Positions 25,272-37,980 of a DNA stretch of 64,000 nt are shown piece by piece. The notes under the pieces are model-generated. The model did not search any database, was not told the DNA's origin, and saw only the letters and a list, made by a program, of their open reading frames with translations. The stretch's first letter is position 1, and every line of letters starts with the position of its first letter. The translations under genes were made by a program, and so were the position numbers. Source of the DNA: Syngnathus acus (Eukaryota > Chordata > Actinopteri > Syngnathiformes > Syngnathidae); contig NC_051095.1 of assembly GCF_901709675.1 (NCBI RefSeq), positions 20,455,456 through 20,519,455 on the forward strand, given 5' to 3'.

Positions 25272-25345
25272 AGTGTGTGTGTTTGTGTGTTTGTGTGTGT
25301 GTGTGTGTTGGGTGTGTGCGTGCGTGCGTGTGTGTGCATGTACGT
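25272..25345. repeat. GT microsatellite
   Basis: Interrupted (GT)n; a matching CA tract lies at 25450-25475. Confidence 0.9.
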
Positions 25346-28327
25346 ATCCTGAAGTAATGCTGATAGCCAGAGTAAACTCTGGGAATTTAATCTCAACAGA
25401 GCTATGCTGGTCTCCCCTGAGAACTATTCACACACTCTTTTCATTCACTCACCCACACACACACACACACACACTCACGAACCCATGCGCAAACACACAC
25501 ATGCATGCAGGCTGCCTTGTTGCCTTCTCTTGCACATTTTCAGGTGTTTCAACCAACAATATTGGACTTGTATAAGGTATGGCCATTGAGTCAGATTGCA
25601 TTTTTTTCCATCAATAAAAACAGAATACAATGATTTGAAAATTTCTTCAAAACAATACAAAAAGAAAATATTCAAGTTTAAACACACAACCATGCCGGTT
25701 TTTAATGCAGTGCTGCCCGAAGCATTGGTCTCGGGCATTCAATGTTGCTTTTGGGTCTAGCCGCCTACATGCAGAGATTTCCCCAGACCCTTTGAGTCTT
25801 TTTGATGACATCATGTCCCATTGATGAAAAAAAATCCTTACATTTTGGGCAATTTTATGTTGAGAAAGTTGTTCTTAATGTGCTGGATTATTTACTCACA
25901 CAGTTGTTCACAAGGTGATGAAACTTGAGCAACTGAGCTTTTGGAGGACGCTCCTTGTAAACCCAATCAGGACTTTCACATATTTCCAATTAACCTAGTC
26001 ACCTGTGAAATGGATACATGTCGTCATCGAATACGTAAAATTATTTGTATTGGGATAAAAATCAACACCTTTAATTTAAACACACAAACAAAAATGTTTT
26101 AAGGAAAGAACTTTCGATATGAATTTGGCCCCATCTTTTGGCCAAGAGCACACAACATAAAAGCCACAGTTAAATGCTTATGAAACACTTGACAGTATAA
26201 ACATTGAAACGTTTGAGCTCCAAGAAAGAGATGATATTTCGGTGTGTTCTGTCGTTATTTAGAAAGAAGGCAGCGGCCTGCGTGTGTCGCTGAGAGTTTG
26301 TGGGTCCACATCACTGTGAGCACTCATGCAGTATTTGTGTCTTCTGGGAAGAACTGTCAGAACAGTTCAAGGCAACTACTTGAAATATGTTTCAATTAAT
26401 TTAAAGCCATCCAGACATTCGGAGCAAAGTTTTTCTTTGCCATCTGAGCGCAATAAACCCGTGCACACATTTTGCACACTTACTGGATTAAAGTGTTCCC
26501 TTGAAGATGAAAAGCATTTGTTTCAGCTCAAGTGAACATATCACCATTTATCTCGCATCTGAAACTATGTTTTGTAAATGCACACTTTATAATTTCCCAA
26601 AAGAGAGCCAAATTATCGGATCACTTTGAAGCAAAACATTCATAACAGTGAACAGTGACAGCACGCAGCGGCTCTGCTCATTTAAATGAGAAAACATGCA
26701 AATGGGGCTTTTATGTTTAAATGCTTCCCACAGTTCTGATGAGCTCTTTTCAGCGCAGATTGGATGATATGACACAGTAGGAAAGGCACAGGTGTTAGTG
26801 AAGCCATTAATGGGGGCTGTTTTCCATTCAGGCTTCCCACTGTGTTCTGGTAGTCACCAGAACCTGCAGCAACATGATGGAATACAGCCTTCAGACAGAC
26901 ACATGTTCCTTGCATTAGAGAAACAAAAAGAATGCCATCCCCTGGGGACATTTCTGTAGATCCTGGTAGATTTTGTTGTAGAGCATATTGCTGGTTTTAA
27001 AGCCCTGCTGTCATCAAGTGGCACAGTCTCGCACAATTCCGTGCAGATTGGTATCCCCTGATCACCATTATCTTTTCGTTTTGGCCATTGCAGCCTCAGC
27101 TAAAGTACATAACCACTTTGGCAGTAGTTATTATAGCAGCAGGACAGGATGTCACTCCAATTAATTAAACTAACTAGAGAAATGTGATATGGGGCAGTGC
27201 TGTCTGCGGACATTATCTATAAACACTCCATTGCAATCATGGGACCAGATGTCATGTATTCTGTGATTAATTTTCCTGTCTTACCTTCTGGATATTTTGT
27301 CACTGGTTGGTGTTTTAGTCAATGTTCACGCAGTAAATTGACGTTCTAAATGACAATCATCCACCACTGATTGGCTGTGATCCCTCAGCATGTGGATATA
27401 TTAATATTGCAAATGGACTTGTAGTTCAGAAACACAGGAACTCCTCATGGACAAACCAAAGTTTTCATGCGGTTTTACAATTTAAGGTAATAACTACATT
27501 CATATATGGTGTCATTTCCTGACCAAGGAAATTTTTGGCCACTTGGTGGTTTGGAGATGAAAAGCTAAAACATTTGAGTTTGTAAAAACAATTATGTCCC
27601 AATCAAAATAAGAGTTGTGGAGCAGAGGGCTGTAATCTTATGTATGCAAGTCTCCAACGACATACATTTACTGTGACCAGTGGAAACACATTACTCCCAT
27701 AAAGCCAAATATAAGCCCTGTGGATTGTTGAAAATTTTGGGGTGTGGCATAAGAGAGGGAGGACAAGTATTGTAAAGATACATGCAAAACTGCAATGGAA
27801 TAAACAAGATCATTGTGATATAAATACACTGCAAAATATGCTAAATTATTATAATCAGGATTTCTCTGTCTTGGTTAAAATTGCTGTTGCCTACATTTAC
27901 TTTGCCTGTGTTCAAGTGACATTCCCATGCACTTCCAAAAGTCAGTGGTCAGAAATGTCAGGCATCCCTCAACCCAAACATTTCTACACTCCCACAGTAA
28001 CTTTCATTTACCATCAATGGACCCTAGCATGACTTCTTTTCATTTCATGACTTAGGTCTAGCTCACATTCTGTCCACCCTTTTCCAAATTGCTATTGAGT
28101 TTCTGCAGCACAACTTGCCATCTTGAACAGGTAATCATTATGATTCACATACTGTAGGACAGGGGGTCACATATGACAAGGTCAATTGCCAGGAGGAGGA
28201 CCTGATGAGTCCGACAGGTTTCTTGTCAATTTCTCCCTCATGTCATGACAGTACATTGGCACTGGGATCATGTAACCCTCTTGGCTGTTCACACATTAAA
28301 CACTGAACAAGTGTTGTACTTATTCAT

Positions 28328-28530
28328 CAATCCATTTTCTACACGGCTTATCATATTATGTCCCCATTAGAGTCACAAATGAGCTGGAGCCTGCCAGCTG
28401 AGTAAAGGACAACTATTCACATTCACACCTACGAACAATTTAGTTTTTAGTGACCCTAACGTATGTTTTTTCAAATGTGGGAGGAAGCGTGGGAAAAACA
28501 TCCAAACACCCCACGGAAGCCAGACCTTTT
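28328..28530 (-). mobile_element. old fish SINE copy, inverted
   Basis: Plus-strand CCATTTTCTACACGGCTTAT, GAGCTGGAGCCTGCCAGCTG, CACATTCACACCTACGAACA and TGTGGGAGGAAGCGTGGGA are the inverted 3' part of the SINE family seen at 62183-62695, which includes GGGATAGGCTCCAGCA and AGCGGTTCAGAAAATGGATG. Strongly diverged. Confidence 0.7.
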
Positions 28531-28724
28531 TGACTGTGGCACGCTGCAAGCAATTGTGCATTTTGGGAATCAGCTTTCCAGCATTCATATATTATCTAAA
28601 ATTAATTAAAATACATAAATAAAATACTGTAGACATAAAACATTTTAGTCTTATAAATACTTATAATGAACATATAATATAGAATATTATTAGTACACAA
28701 CCCTTCAAAACGGGTCTACGTATA

Positions 28725-28820
28725 TATTAGGAATCGGGACCAGGTATCGGCCAACGTATACCAGTATTATTTCAAGGTATCGGTACTCCACACAGAAGCC
28801 AATACCGCCGTTTTGTCACA
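28725..28820. repeat. fragment of a dispersed repeat
   Basis: AGGAATCGGGACCAGGTATC, AAGGTATCGGTACTCC and AATACCGCCGTTTTGTCACA resemble a common fish repeat, but no ends or duplications are seen here. Low certainty. Confidence 0.35.
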
Positions 28821-29199
28821 CTCATACATACACTCTCTCACACACACACAAGCATGAACTTCAAGTCGCATAACAGAGCAGACAGCAACAGAAAACAGCA
28901 AGAGCAGCATTCGTGCATAAAACAGACTTCCTATTTGCCATTTTAAGCGTCAGAGCTTTTGCATTGAAGAAATTACTACTCGTTGGAAATCGCTATGGTA
29001 ATATAAATAGGTCCGTCGATGTGCGTCATATAAGAGATTTTATTCAGGAGAGTACTGATTATACTATATACGTATAACATGTTTTCTATTACAGTAGGAG
29101 TGTTTGATGCACTGGTAGGTCTTAACACTCATGCAAATGTTAACAGAACGTACAGTACATGCATTCTAAATACAATATATATAGTTAGGCCTGTGGGAT

Positions 29200-29520
29200 A
29201 ACTGGAACCGTAACTGATGATGAGTCTGACGTCAGCAGCGGCGTTGTTTACACAGAGGACGAAGATTTCGATGGATTTAATGATTTGGAGTGACACGGAT
29301 GGTTTGATAAATGTGTTATTTATGTTATAGTTATTTGAATAACTGTTAATATATTACTTCAGGCACGTTCTCAGTTCCTCATTTGTTTATGTAACATGAG
29401 CATACTGTATTGTTTAGCCTGTTGTTGCCTATTCATGTCTGCTCTAGGTGTTGGATTTTGTCAAATAAAGTCCCCCGAAAAATGTACTCCGGTGCGACTT
29501 ATAGTCCAGAAAATACGGTA
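29200..29520 (+). mobile_element. pogo-like MITE family, copy D (3' fragment)
   Basis: The right end TAGTCCAGAAAATACGGTA with flanking TA matches copies A-C. On the plus strand it encodes VTDDESDVSSGVVYTEDEDF then DGFNDLE and stop, the same acidic tail as copy B. The next 200 bp match the 3' region of copies A and B (GTTATTTATGTTATAGTTAT, TCTTAGTTCCTTG-like, GTTGGATTTTGTC). The left end is missing. Confidence 0.75.
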
Positions 29521-31096
29521 TGTGACAATCCTTTATGTGTTCATTTATGTGTTCACATTTTATCGAACAAAAGTCCAAGTGTATTGAACCGAAGAGTAAA
29601 CGATGACCACAAAAAAAAACCTCAGTAGTCCGTAAAGACAATGAAGCTTTGTTCGTGCATGCATTGTGGCTTGTAATGAATAATTCGGAACATCGTTTGG
29701 AGAAAATTATTTAATGAATCCATCTTCAACAGATGAAAAGCTCCTGATTAACACCTTTGTCTCAAGTAGTGTTATGCAAAGCCCTTCATACACTTTCAGT
29801 CTTTGCATTTTATTTAGCCTGCATTAAGCCGAGCGGCTCAATTAAGTATAAACCCTTGAATGTGCTCACTGTGTGTGTTCGTGTAGTGGGGGAAAGGGGT
29901 GGGTGTCTGCGCAGCTCGTAGGAGTGCTTTGGAATGACAGGGAGGAGTGAGGGGGATAATGAGAGGGGGAGGAGAGGGGGAAGGAAAGAGGAATAGCTGT
30001 CAGGCTGCAGACAAAAGCTTTGTTTGAAGTGTCACTTCAACGACACATTTTTGTCAGCGTGTGTTTGTGTGTATTTTCTCTGGTTTGTGTGTTCATTCTG
30101 AAGGCATTAGACATCAGAGGAAATATCAGCAGGCATCCCTGGACCCACAGAGAAGAAGATGAGCCAGAATGCTATCAACGTGGATATATACAGCTTGTAC
30201 TTTTTTCATTGTAAAGATGAATAACGTCAAAAATCTCACAATTGCGTCCCGGTGGCTATCTATGTGTTACACGTCACAGCGGCCATTATAATGAGACAAG
30301 GGCTTCAAACACATTTTTACCTTTTGCCTTTGTTTTCATGCTCATCACACAAAGGCGTGTGGGTGACACTGATGGATGGATAAACAGACCAAGAGCAAGG
30401 CCAGAAAAAGGAGGACACCACTTTGTGGTTTTCACTTTTGCATCAGATCACATCGCATCATATTCATTTCCTTTTGTTGTGTGCTAAGAAAATTATCAGT
30501 ATTCATATTCACAAACTCTTTCAGATCTCTAAAGAAACTTAGCGAGACATTCCACGAGTGCTTAACGGCATTTTTTTTTTCTTTCTGGTAAGTATAGTAT
30601 ATACATAGTATATTTTTCAAATATGACCCAATACAAGATGAACACATGTTATCAAGCATTGCGCCTCGGGCTGAGTGACAAAAGCAGGGAAGTCGTTCCA
30701 AACACGCAAGCTGCAAGCGCTGTTACGCTTCTTATTGGCTGCCGCTAGATGACATTGCTTCTAGGCGACACACATTAAAAGCACTAGAACTCCTCGACGA
30801 CTGTTTGACCTTTCTAGTAGTAATACCAAAGTGAATACATTTAAAAGCAATCCCAAAGGCTCATGTACTGAACTAATGAAAACGAAGGGCATTTTTGCAA
30901 TACGTTTATTTAGTTTCCATTAATTTTGTAAAAGAAACATGTAGTTTCAGTTTGTTTTAATTTTTTAAAAAACATTTTCATTTTTATTTCATCAACAAAA
31001 ACAAAATCAGTTATTTTGTTAGTTTTCATTGGCTAAAATAGCCTTGCCTCCTACATTAAAAAAAAACAAGTTTTCGGTTTATCGACAACAACGTTT

Positions 31097-31200
31097 GTGA
31101 GCAGCTGTTGGCTACCGACCAGTCTAGGGTGCACCCGGCCTTATGCCCAACGTGAGATGGAATGGGCTCCAGCTCAGCTCGCGAGGACAATTAATGGATA
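31097..31200 (+). mobile_element. old SINE 3' fragment
   Basis: CGACCAGTCTAGGGTGCACC, GAATGGGCTCCAGCTCAGC and GAGGACAATTAATGGATA follow the order of the 3' half of the 62183 SINE family. Confidence 0.6.
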
Positions 31201-31811
31201 CCGCATGAATGTTAGTCCAGAGAATGTTAGTCCAGCTTTTCCTGAACCAGACATGACAAAAAAAACTCAATATAATAAAGAAACATTGCTGTTTACATTG
31301 TGAATGTTCTTTCGTTGATTATTGATAGTACTCCTGTTACCTAATGTGACCTAATATGATCTAAGAAGGTTGTATGAATTTGTACTTATTTGTGTGCTGC
31401 TGTATGCTAGTGAGTGTCAAACATTGTCTCAAAGCAACTGTGATTATAGTTAAGATATTTGGCCAATGGTTTGTTACACTGGCACACAACTAACACAAAG
31501 CTGGTCAATTATTCTGAACTCCAAAATAGTTTGGATTGAAGTCAACTGTCCCATCTGCTTGCACAGAGTTGCCCTCATGAGTCAGGTGGTAGATTGTGCT
31601 CCCAGATGGTCTGAAATTGTACCGCCGTACCCCCTGCCCTCACACACATGGCTGAGGCGCCCTTGTGCAAGGCACTGCAACTGCTCCTCAGGCAATATAA
31701 AGCTGCCAACTCCCACAAGTCACCAATTATATGTGCTTGCTGTGTTCACGACAAGGTCACTTCCAGAGGTCACATTTACTGGATTGTAATCTATGTACAA
31801 ATTACTGTAAT

Positions 31812-31975
31812 GGGCAGCACAATGCATCTGGGTGTTCAAAAACTACACTCGTGTTTAACATTTGCATGTTCTCTACATGCCCGAGTGGGTGTTCTGGGAG
31901 TAGTCCCAGTCCAGGGTGTATCCCGATTATCCCAAAGTCAGCTGCCAATGAGGATAAGCAGTGTGCAAAAAAAGG
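31812..31975 (+). mobile_element. old SINE fragment
   Basis: GGGCAGCACAATGCATCTGG, TTTGCATGTTCTCTACATGC, GTCCAGGGTGTATCCCGATT and GAGGATAAGCAGTGTG are a degraded copy of the 62183 SINE family, including the mid-body TTTGCATGTTCTC block. Confidence 0.65.
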
Positions 31976-32233
31976 GTAGGTGAAAAATCTTTATGAAATC
32001 ACCTTCATCAGTTTCAAGGCACTTGGAAAATATTAAAAGTCACTTCACAAATCATGGTTTGCCCATAAAAAAAAAATTTCCCGTTAAATTTCTTTTTTAC
32101 TCACATTTATATGTTATATGTACAAACATTTCACATGCTACATTGTAAAAATACTGAACACAATTATGGCTAATGTCACTCAAATACATTTGAGAATATT
32201 TTTCAAAATAGCACTAAAACCCTTGGCCGATGT

Positions 32234-32325
32234 GTGCGTGTAAGTGTGTGTGTGTGCGTGCGTCCGTGCGTGTGTGTGTGTGCATGCACACGTGCGTACG
32301 TGCACACGGCTGCATGTGTGTTAAA
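32234..32325. repeat. GT/GTGC-rich microsatellite
   Basis: Interrupted GT repeat with GTGC variants. Confidence 0.85.
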
Positions 32326-35300
32326 TGAGTGTGGTGCCCATATTTAATGGTGGGCCTGCTTTATTGTGAGTACTCAGACATCCAGTAATGGCTTTTAGGG
32401 ACCACTGGAATAAAAGGAATGGAAAGAACGATAAGAATGAGAGATCAGAAGGGTGAGATTCTCGAGTGCGTGCGACACAATGAAAACAGGCCACTCAGAC
32501 ACATTTCCGAGAGCAAACACTTTTGAGCAGAATCGTTGTCAGAGCAAACACGGACTCCGGTGTCTCTAAAGGACGTCACACCACGTCCCTGACTTCATTG
32601 TAAATGCATGAAAGGCCTCTCACTACTTTTTATAGAAAGACAAAATATGATGCTAGACTAACCTCTTAAAATGGGCCAACAATTCAAGAATTACAATTAT
32701 CATTTTTTTTAAACTTATTCTGCTGAAATTCAAGATAACCTTTCGAATTTTTCTTGGAAATAATCCTCAACAACACAAATAATGAAGATGACTTCACTCT
32801 CTTTTTCCTAAATGTGAAAAAAGGATTGTGACGGACGTGTGAATAGTCACAGATAAGGTGTGAAAATTCCCAGTTTTTATGAAGAGTGTATGTCCGATTA
32901 TTGATTGTGTAAGGTGCAGCTGAGCGGCAGCCAGAACAAATGAAGTAGCTGACACATAATGACTGAATTGACTTGCATTAAGTGATACATTCAGATAAAA
33001 GATGGCCGTCTATATACATTGACTGTATAGAGTGGATGGATGTCACTTCTTCCTCCAGTGCAGACAAATTAGGCTTCGGGCCCATCCGGTCCCTTTTTCG
33101 AGGCAAGTTGTGCCTGCCGGTGGTACGCAGAAATATTGTTTTTCATGGCAGTCCGTAAGTCTCATGCTGAAGTCGTTTATCCTTCAGCTCAGTGGCGGTA
33201 CTTGTACTCTTCCCGACAACAATGACTTCTTTTGCAATTTTGGCCAAGATGAAGAGAAGCCTTTCGCATTCCCTGACCAAACAAAGCTGCATGGTGCCTT
33301 TTGAGACACTGAACCAGCACCACCACCTCTACATCTTGGAAATTAAAAACAATTTTAGACATCATTACTTTCATACATTTGATCAATTTAAAGTACACTC
33401 GTGCTTCAATTGGACTCTACTTTGGCCACTAGCAAAGCAGACAAATGCTTCATCAGTTAAATTCAAGTCATTATGTGTGTGGCCATATTCATTTGTGACA
33501 GTTGAAGCTAATTGATTTCAATATTCAATAGCACAGTAGGAAGTCCTCTTTTTTTACTGATGACCTCCAAATGTGTACTCTCCTTTTGAATATAAGGTGT
33601 TTTCAAATTGAAAGTGTGCTCCACAGATTTCATTGACATTCACAAGTATAAGAAAAAGTCAATGCTGTCAGTGAATCATACCACCTGGGAGTAGTGTGTC
33701 AAAAAGACACCAAGAAGTTTTGTTTGGTCAGTAAGAGCTGATTGCTTGCTCTCACCAAAAGGCCACCATCTTGGCCAAAATTGCCCAGGGTGTTACTGCA
33801 GTAGGGAAGTGAACACTGTACATGAGCTGCCACTGAGTTTGAGCATAAATGGCGAGACTCAAAAACCACCACAAAAAAACAAAATCTCCGGTTACAACAT
33901 GGTTGCACAAAGAGTGCAAATAATGGCAGCGTTTTGGAAGTCTGGTCTTAACTTTATTTAATATTATTTTTTACAATATTATTAGTGTGTGTGATTAAAA
34001 TAACAATTGGAAGTCAAGTTCATAACCTGAACTCCAAGTAAGTGGTTTGGTTCGTGGGCATCAGTGCAAACTACCTCATTATAGAGTTTCTTCCTCTGCA
34101 TTTTAGATCTCTTCTTAAATTAGTAATGAAATTTTAATTTGAATCTCGGAGAATAAGTTTGTTGATCACAGTTAATGGCAGGACGAAAAAAAAAATCACT
34201 GTTGGAAAGTGTCGGGTGTACAACAAAGCAGCGCCTGCAGAGCTGCAGCCGACAGGGTAAAAGCTTATGTCAGCAGAAGCATGTGTGATTAAAATTAGTG
34301 TACCATTTAAATAGCTAATGATGCAACAAAAACTAAATGAACACATTGAATAATTACATTGAAAAATAACTGCAAGCTCCCAAAGATGATTTCAATCGCC
34401 TGTGTATTTCCATTTTGGAACAACATTCAAAATGTCACACTCAAAGTCATTAAGTCAAGTTTTATGGCAATGATTCCCAAAAAAATAATGTTATCTTGAT
34501 ATTTGTGTTGAACTATGTTGCAATGAGTTCATACTGAGGGTAGGGGAATATGAATAAACAACTCACGCGTATATTAGGGAAGCAGTCTAAGTGGTTCAGC
34601 CTGGGGTCAAAGGAATGGAGACAAGGATTCAGCTGGGAGACATTTCCCCAACTCTGACTCATTCCTCCATGATTACCTTTTTATACTATGAACATTAAGC
34701 ACAAAGTATATGACTTTACATCTGTGACCTATAACTAGAAAACTCTAGTGCTACCACTTGTCCTGCTGGGCGCTACGTCATAAGCGCAACTGGCTTTTTT
34801 TAAATTTCCAGAACACCAAGGTCATAATCAAAGATTTCCCGCACAAATTAAGGACAATGCGGAATATTTGGCAGCTATGTTATATTAACATATATCGTTT
34901 TCCACTACTATACACTCCACTGATATTTTTGCATATTTATGAATTGCTTTAAAAAAATTTGCACATATCATAAAGTATGGTTTGGACTGCAATAGTGAAA
35001 CGGATTACTTTCTATTGTTTTTTTTGTTTTGTTTTTAATAATATCCAAGCAGATTATCAGGAAAAGGGATTGTGTTTGGCCTTTGCAGTATATAATATAA
35101 ATTCAAAATCAACATGATGTTCAGGATATGTGGTTTTCATTCTGCAAATGAAATAACACTATCATAAATATTATTCATATTTTATTTATTATTACAAATA
35201 AATATTTATATATTTTAAAACATTTGTTACTATGCATCCACCAAGCACATGCAGAGTGTTAAGACTTTTATCTCAGATGAGCACATTTTGCATTCCTTGC

Positions 35301-36340
35301 CAAAGATTGTATTGAACCCATCACAGTAGTGAACACAGCTAGAAAATCCCATTAGTGACACGCTGGAGCAATGGGCAGCTCTCAGCACTGGGAAATCGAA
35401 CTTGGGGGCCCCGCACGATCACAGGCAGCATTCTTGCATTTGTTCACGGCTGTCCCGAAATGATAAATGTTCCCCGCATTAGAAAATACCAGTTGTAATC
35501 AGCAAAGACTGCAAGTGTCAGTGCCATTTTTTGCACTATAGTATTTTGGCACTGCCATGGCATCTGAAGATTAATTTCTGCTTTTGATGCTACTTTCAGG
35601 TCTGCAAGCGCGGGATGTCACAATGTAATTGCACCGAAAAGATGTCATCATGTGGCTGATTGGGAGAGAATGTGTGTTGGAAGCATATTATATTAATCCT
35701 GCAAGATTACATGCCTTTTCCTTTGTTGCCAGCACAACAAACAAAGGCAAATCAGGGATGATGATGCGCACAAATTACTGATTGCTCATCGTTGCCGTTT
35801 GAAAGGAATAGTGGTTGTACTCTGATTTGCCAGATCAGTGATGGAGGCTTTCTTTAGTTCCTGACTTTCACCCGATAATAATTAGGGTTAATAATTTAAC
35901 GTACACTCAAAAAGAAATCCTACAGCCCCCCCTTCCTCTTACAGACACCCACCATCACACTTAATATGCTATTAGCTGATGAGAAAGAATTAGTGCATGG
36001 TAAATTGATTAATTAGGTAATGAATGAACACACTTAACTACATCCTGTATGCTGCGAATTAAAAACTGGAGAAGGAGGGACACAGCCAAGTGATCAGATA
36101 ACAGGTTAGAGAGGGAAGGACAAAAGATGGAGAGAGTGAAGAAGGAGCAAGAGGAGCGGGGGGGGGAGTCAGACGAAGAAGGCGTGTGGAGATGTTAATG
36201 TTTGCGAGTCGTGGTCTGGCTGACACAAATACACACAGATGCACAAACGCACGCACGGTTGATAAGAAAAACAATGTTAGACAGGCAGTTTATCATAAGG
36301 GCAGGATGAGACAGAGAAAGATTAGACACCATACCCCCGT

Positions 36341-36386
36341 GTGTGTGTGTATGTGTGTGTGTGTGTGCGTGTGCGCGTGCGTGTAT
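36341..36386. repeat. GT microsatellite
   Basis: Interrupted (GT)n. Frames of Cys/Val or His/Thr across it are artefacts. Confidence 0.9.
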
Positions 36387-36949
36387 ATGCAAATGCCAAT
36401 TATTGTACTGCATGCTGGTGTCTGCATTACAGTTCATAATTGTTCCCATGTACATATAGATTATGCATTTATAATTATAGATGTTTCAAAGATATGTTAA
36501 TCAGAGGTGTCATCTGACATACAATAGCTACACTACTATAATCATGCCCATTATCACACTTTTGATCTTTGCCTCAGACAAATTTGCAGTGGTGTCACAT
36601 GCTTGTCAGAGCCGCTGGTATCTTGCCACATCATTCCGTGCACAATTCTTCTTGAGCTTCCTCTGTTATCCACAGTGACGGAATTACGTGATTCTGATAA
36701 TGTAATTGAAATGACAGTCGTGTAATCCTCACGCTATAATCTTACTCATTTACATGCATGTGCGTGGCCATGTACAATACACACAATGAAGAATGTCAAA
36801 GACGTGATACTGTGATACACATACAGACACAAAACATTGCATTTGTCATAAAGTTGGGTCACTAACATTCCAGACAAAATCATTTAGTCTTCCATCCACA
36901 TTGAAATGATAATACTATGAAGTAAATTGGATGATGCAAATTTAATGGA

Positions 36950-37040
36950 TCCCATACTGGGAACCAATTCAGGGTGTAGCGTAACTCCCACGCAAAGTCA
37001 GCTGGGATAGGCTCCAATTCACCCGCGAACCAATGTTTTC
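36950..37040 (+). mobile_element. old SINE 3' fragment
   Basis: GGGAACCAATTCAGGGTGTA then CAGCTGGGATAGGCTCCAAT, the 3' block of the 62183 SINE family. Confidence 0.65.
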
Positions 37041-37114
37041 AAGCAAAACATAAACGGAAAGTTAGAATTCAACAACACAACCGCATCACTATTGACAGAG
37101 AAACAAATCATTCA

Positions 37115-37285
37115 TCCATCTGTTCATTTTCTACCAATCAGGATGTACACGACGCCATCCCACGTCAGATATCTTGTTCACAAACGCCCATGTACACAGT
37201 TGCACCTATGGACACTTTAGATTCTTCAAATGAATCTAATGCATATTTTCGGAATGTGGTAAGGAAGTGGGGTCGGCCTATACAA
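37115..37285 (-). mobile_element. old SINE fragment, inverted
   Basis: TCATTTTCTACCAATCAGGA, GTTGCACCTATGGACACTTT and TTCGGAATGTGGTAAGGAAG follow the inverted order of the same family (compare 28328-28530). Heavily diverged. Confidence 0.45.
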
Positions 37286-37327
37286 GGTACTACCCATGCG
37301 ATTGTCCACTAACCAATTGGATTCATC

Positions 37328-37500
37328 AAATGGTAAATGGTACGCTTACATAGCACTTTATCTACACCACATGGTGCCCAAAGTGCTTTACAATAACTCA
37401 CATTCACCCATGCACACACACATCCATACACCAATGGAAGGCCAATTCATAAGCACCCTTAACTATGCTTTGCAGCCATTTGATGGCATCTTGGAGTGCC
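37328..37500 (+). repeat. dispersed fish repeat fragment
   Basis: AAATGGTAAATGGTACGCTT, CCCAAAGTGCTTTACAATAA and CACATTCACCCATGCACACA resemble a widespread fish repeat. No ends resolved. Confidence 0.4.
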
Positions 37501-37929
37501 TTAATTACCTGTTGCGCTAAACAACCCCCTATAAATGCAACCATCCTTCAAAACTGGCATAAATAACCCATCCAGCAGTTTGAACATGACCTTGTCTCCT
37601 CTGCTTCAAAATTCCACTCGTCCTGCTTTTCCATCAAACTCTCCCTCTTTCTCTCTCTGATTGCTCCTGCCTGGCAGCATGAACAAACTGTGCTGGGCAC
37701 AACCGGATAAACACACTGACACACGCACACACACACTTCTCTGTCTATCTTGCACTCACACAAACTGGCAGGCTGATACATGTGTGTGTCTTCGTGTGCA
37801 TGTAGTATGTCTGAAAAAGATAATACAATTTTTGGGACTTCGGTATTACCTCTTCTTCTATGTTGCCATAGTAACAAGCTCTGGACCAGAGAGTGAGAGC
37901 AAGAAAGATGGATAGAGAGTCCCCTAAGG

Positions 37930-37980
37930 ACACACACACATTACACACACACACACACACACGCACGCACACACACACAG
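37930..37980. repeat. CA microsatellite
   Basis: Interrupted (CA)n. Confidence 0.9.
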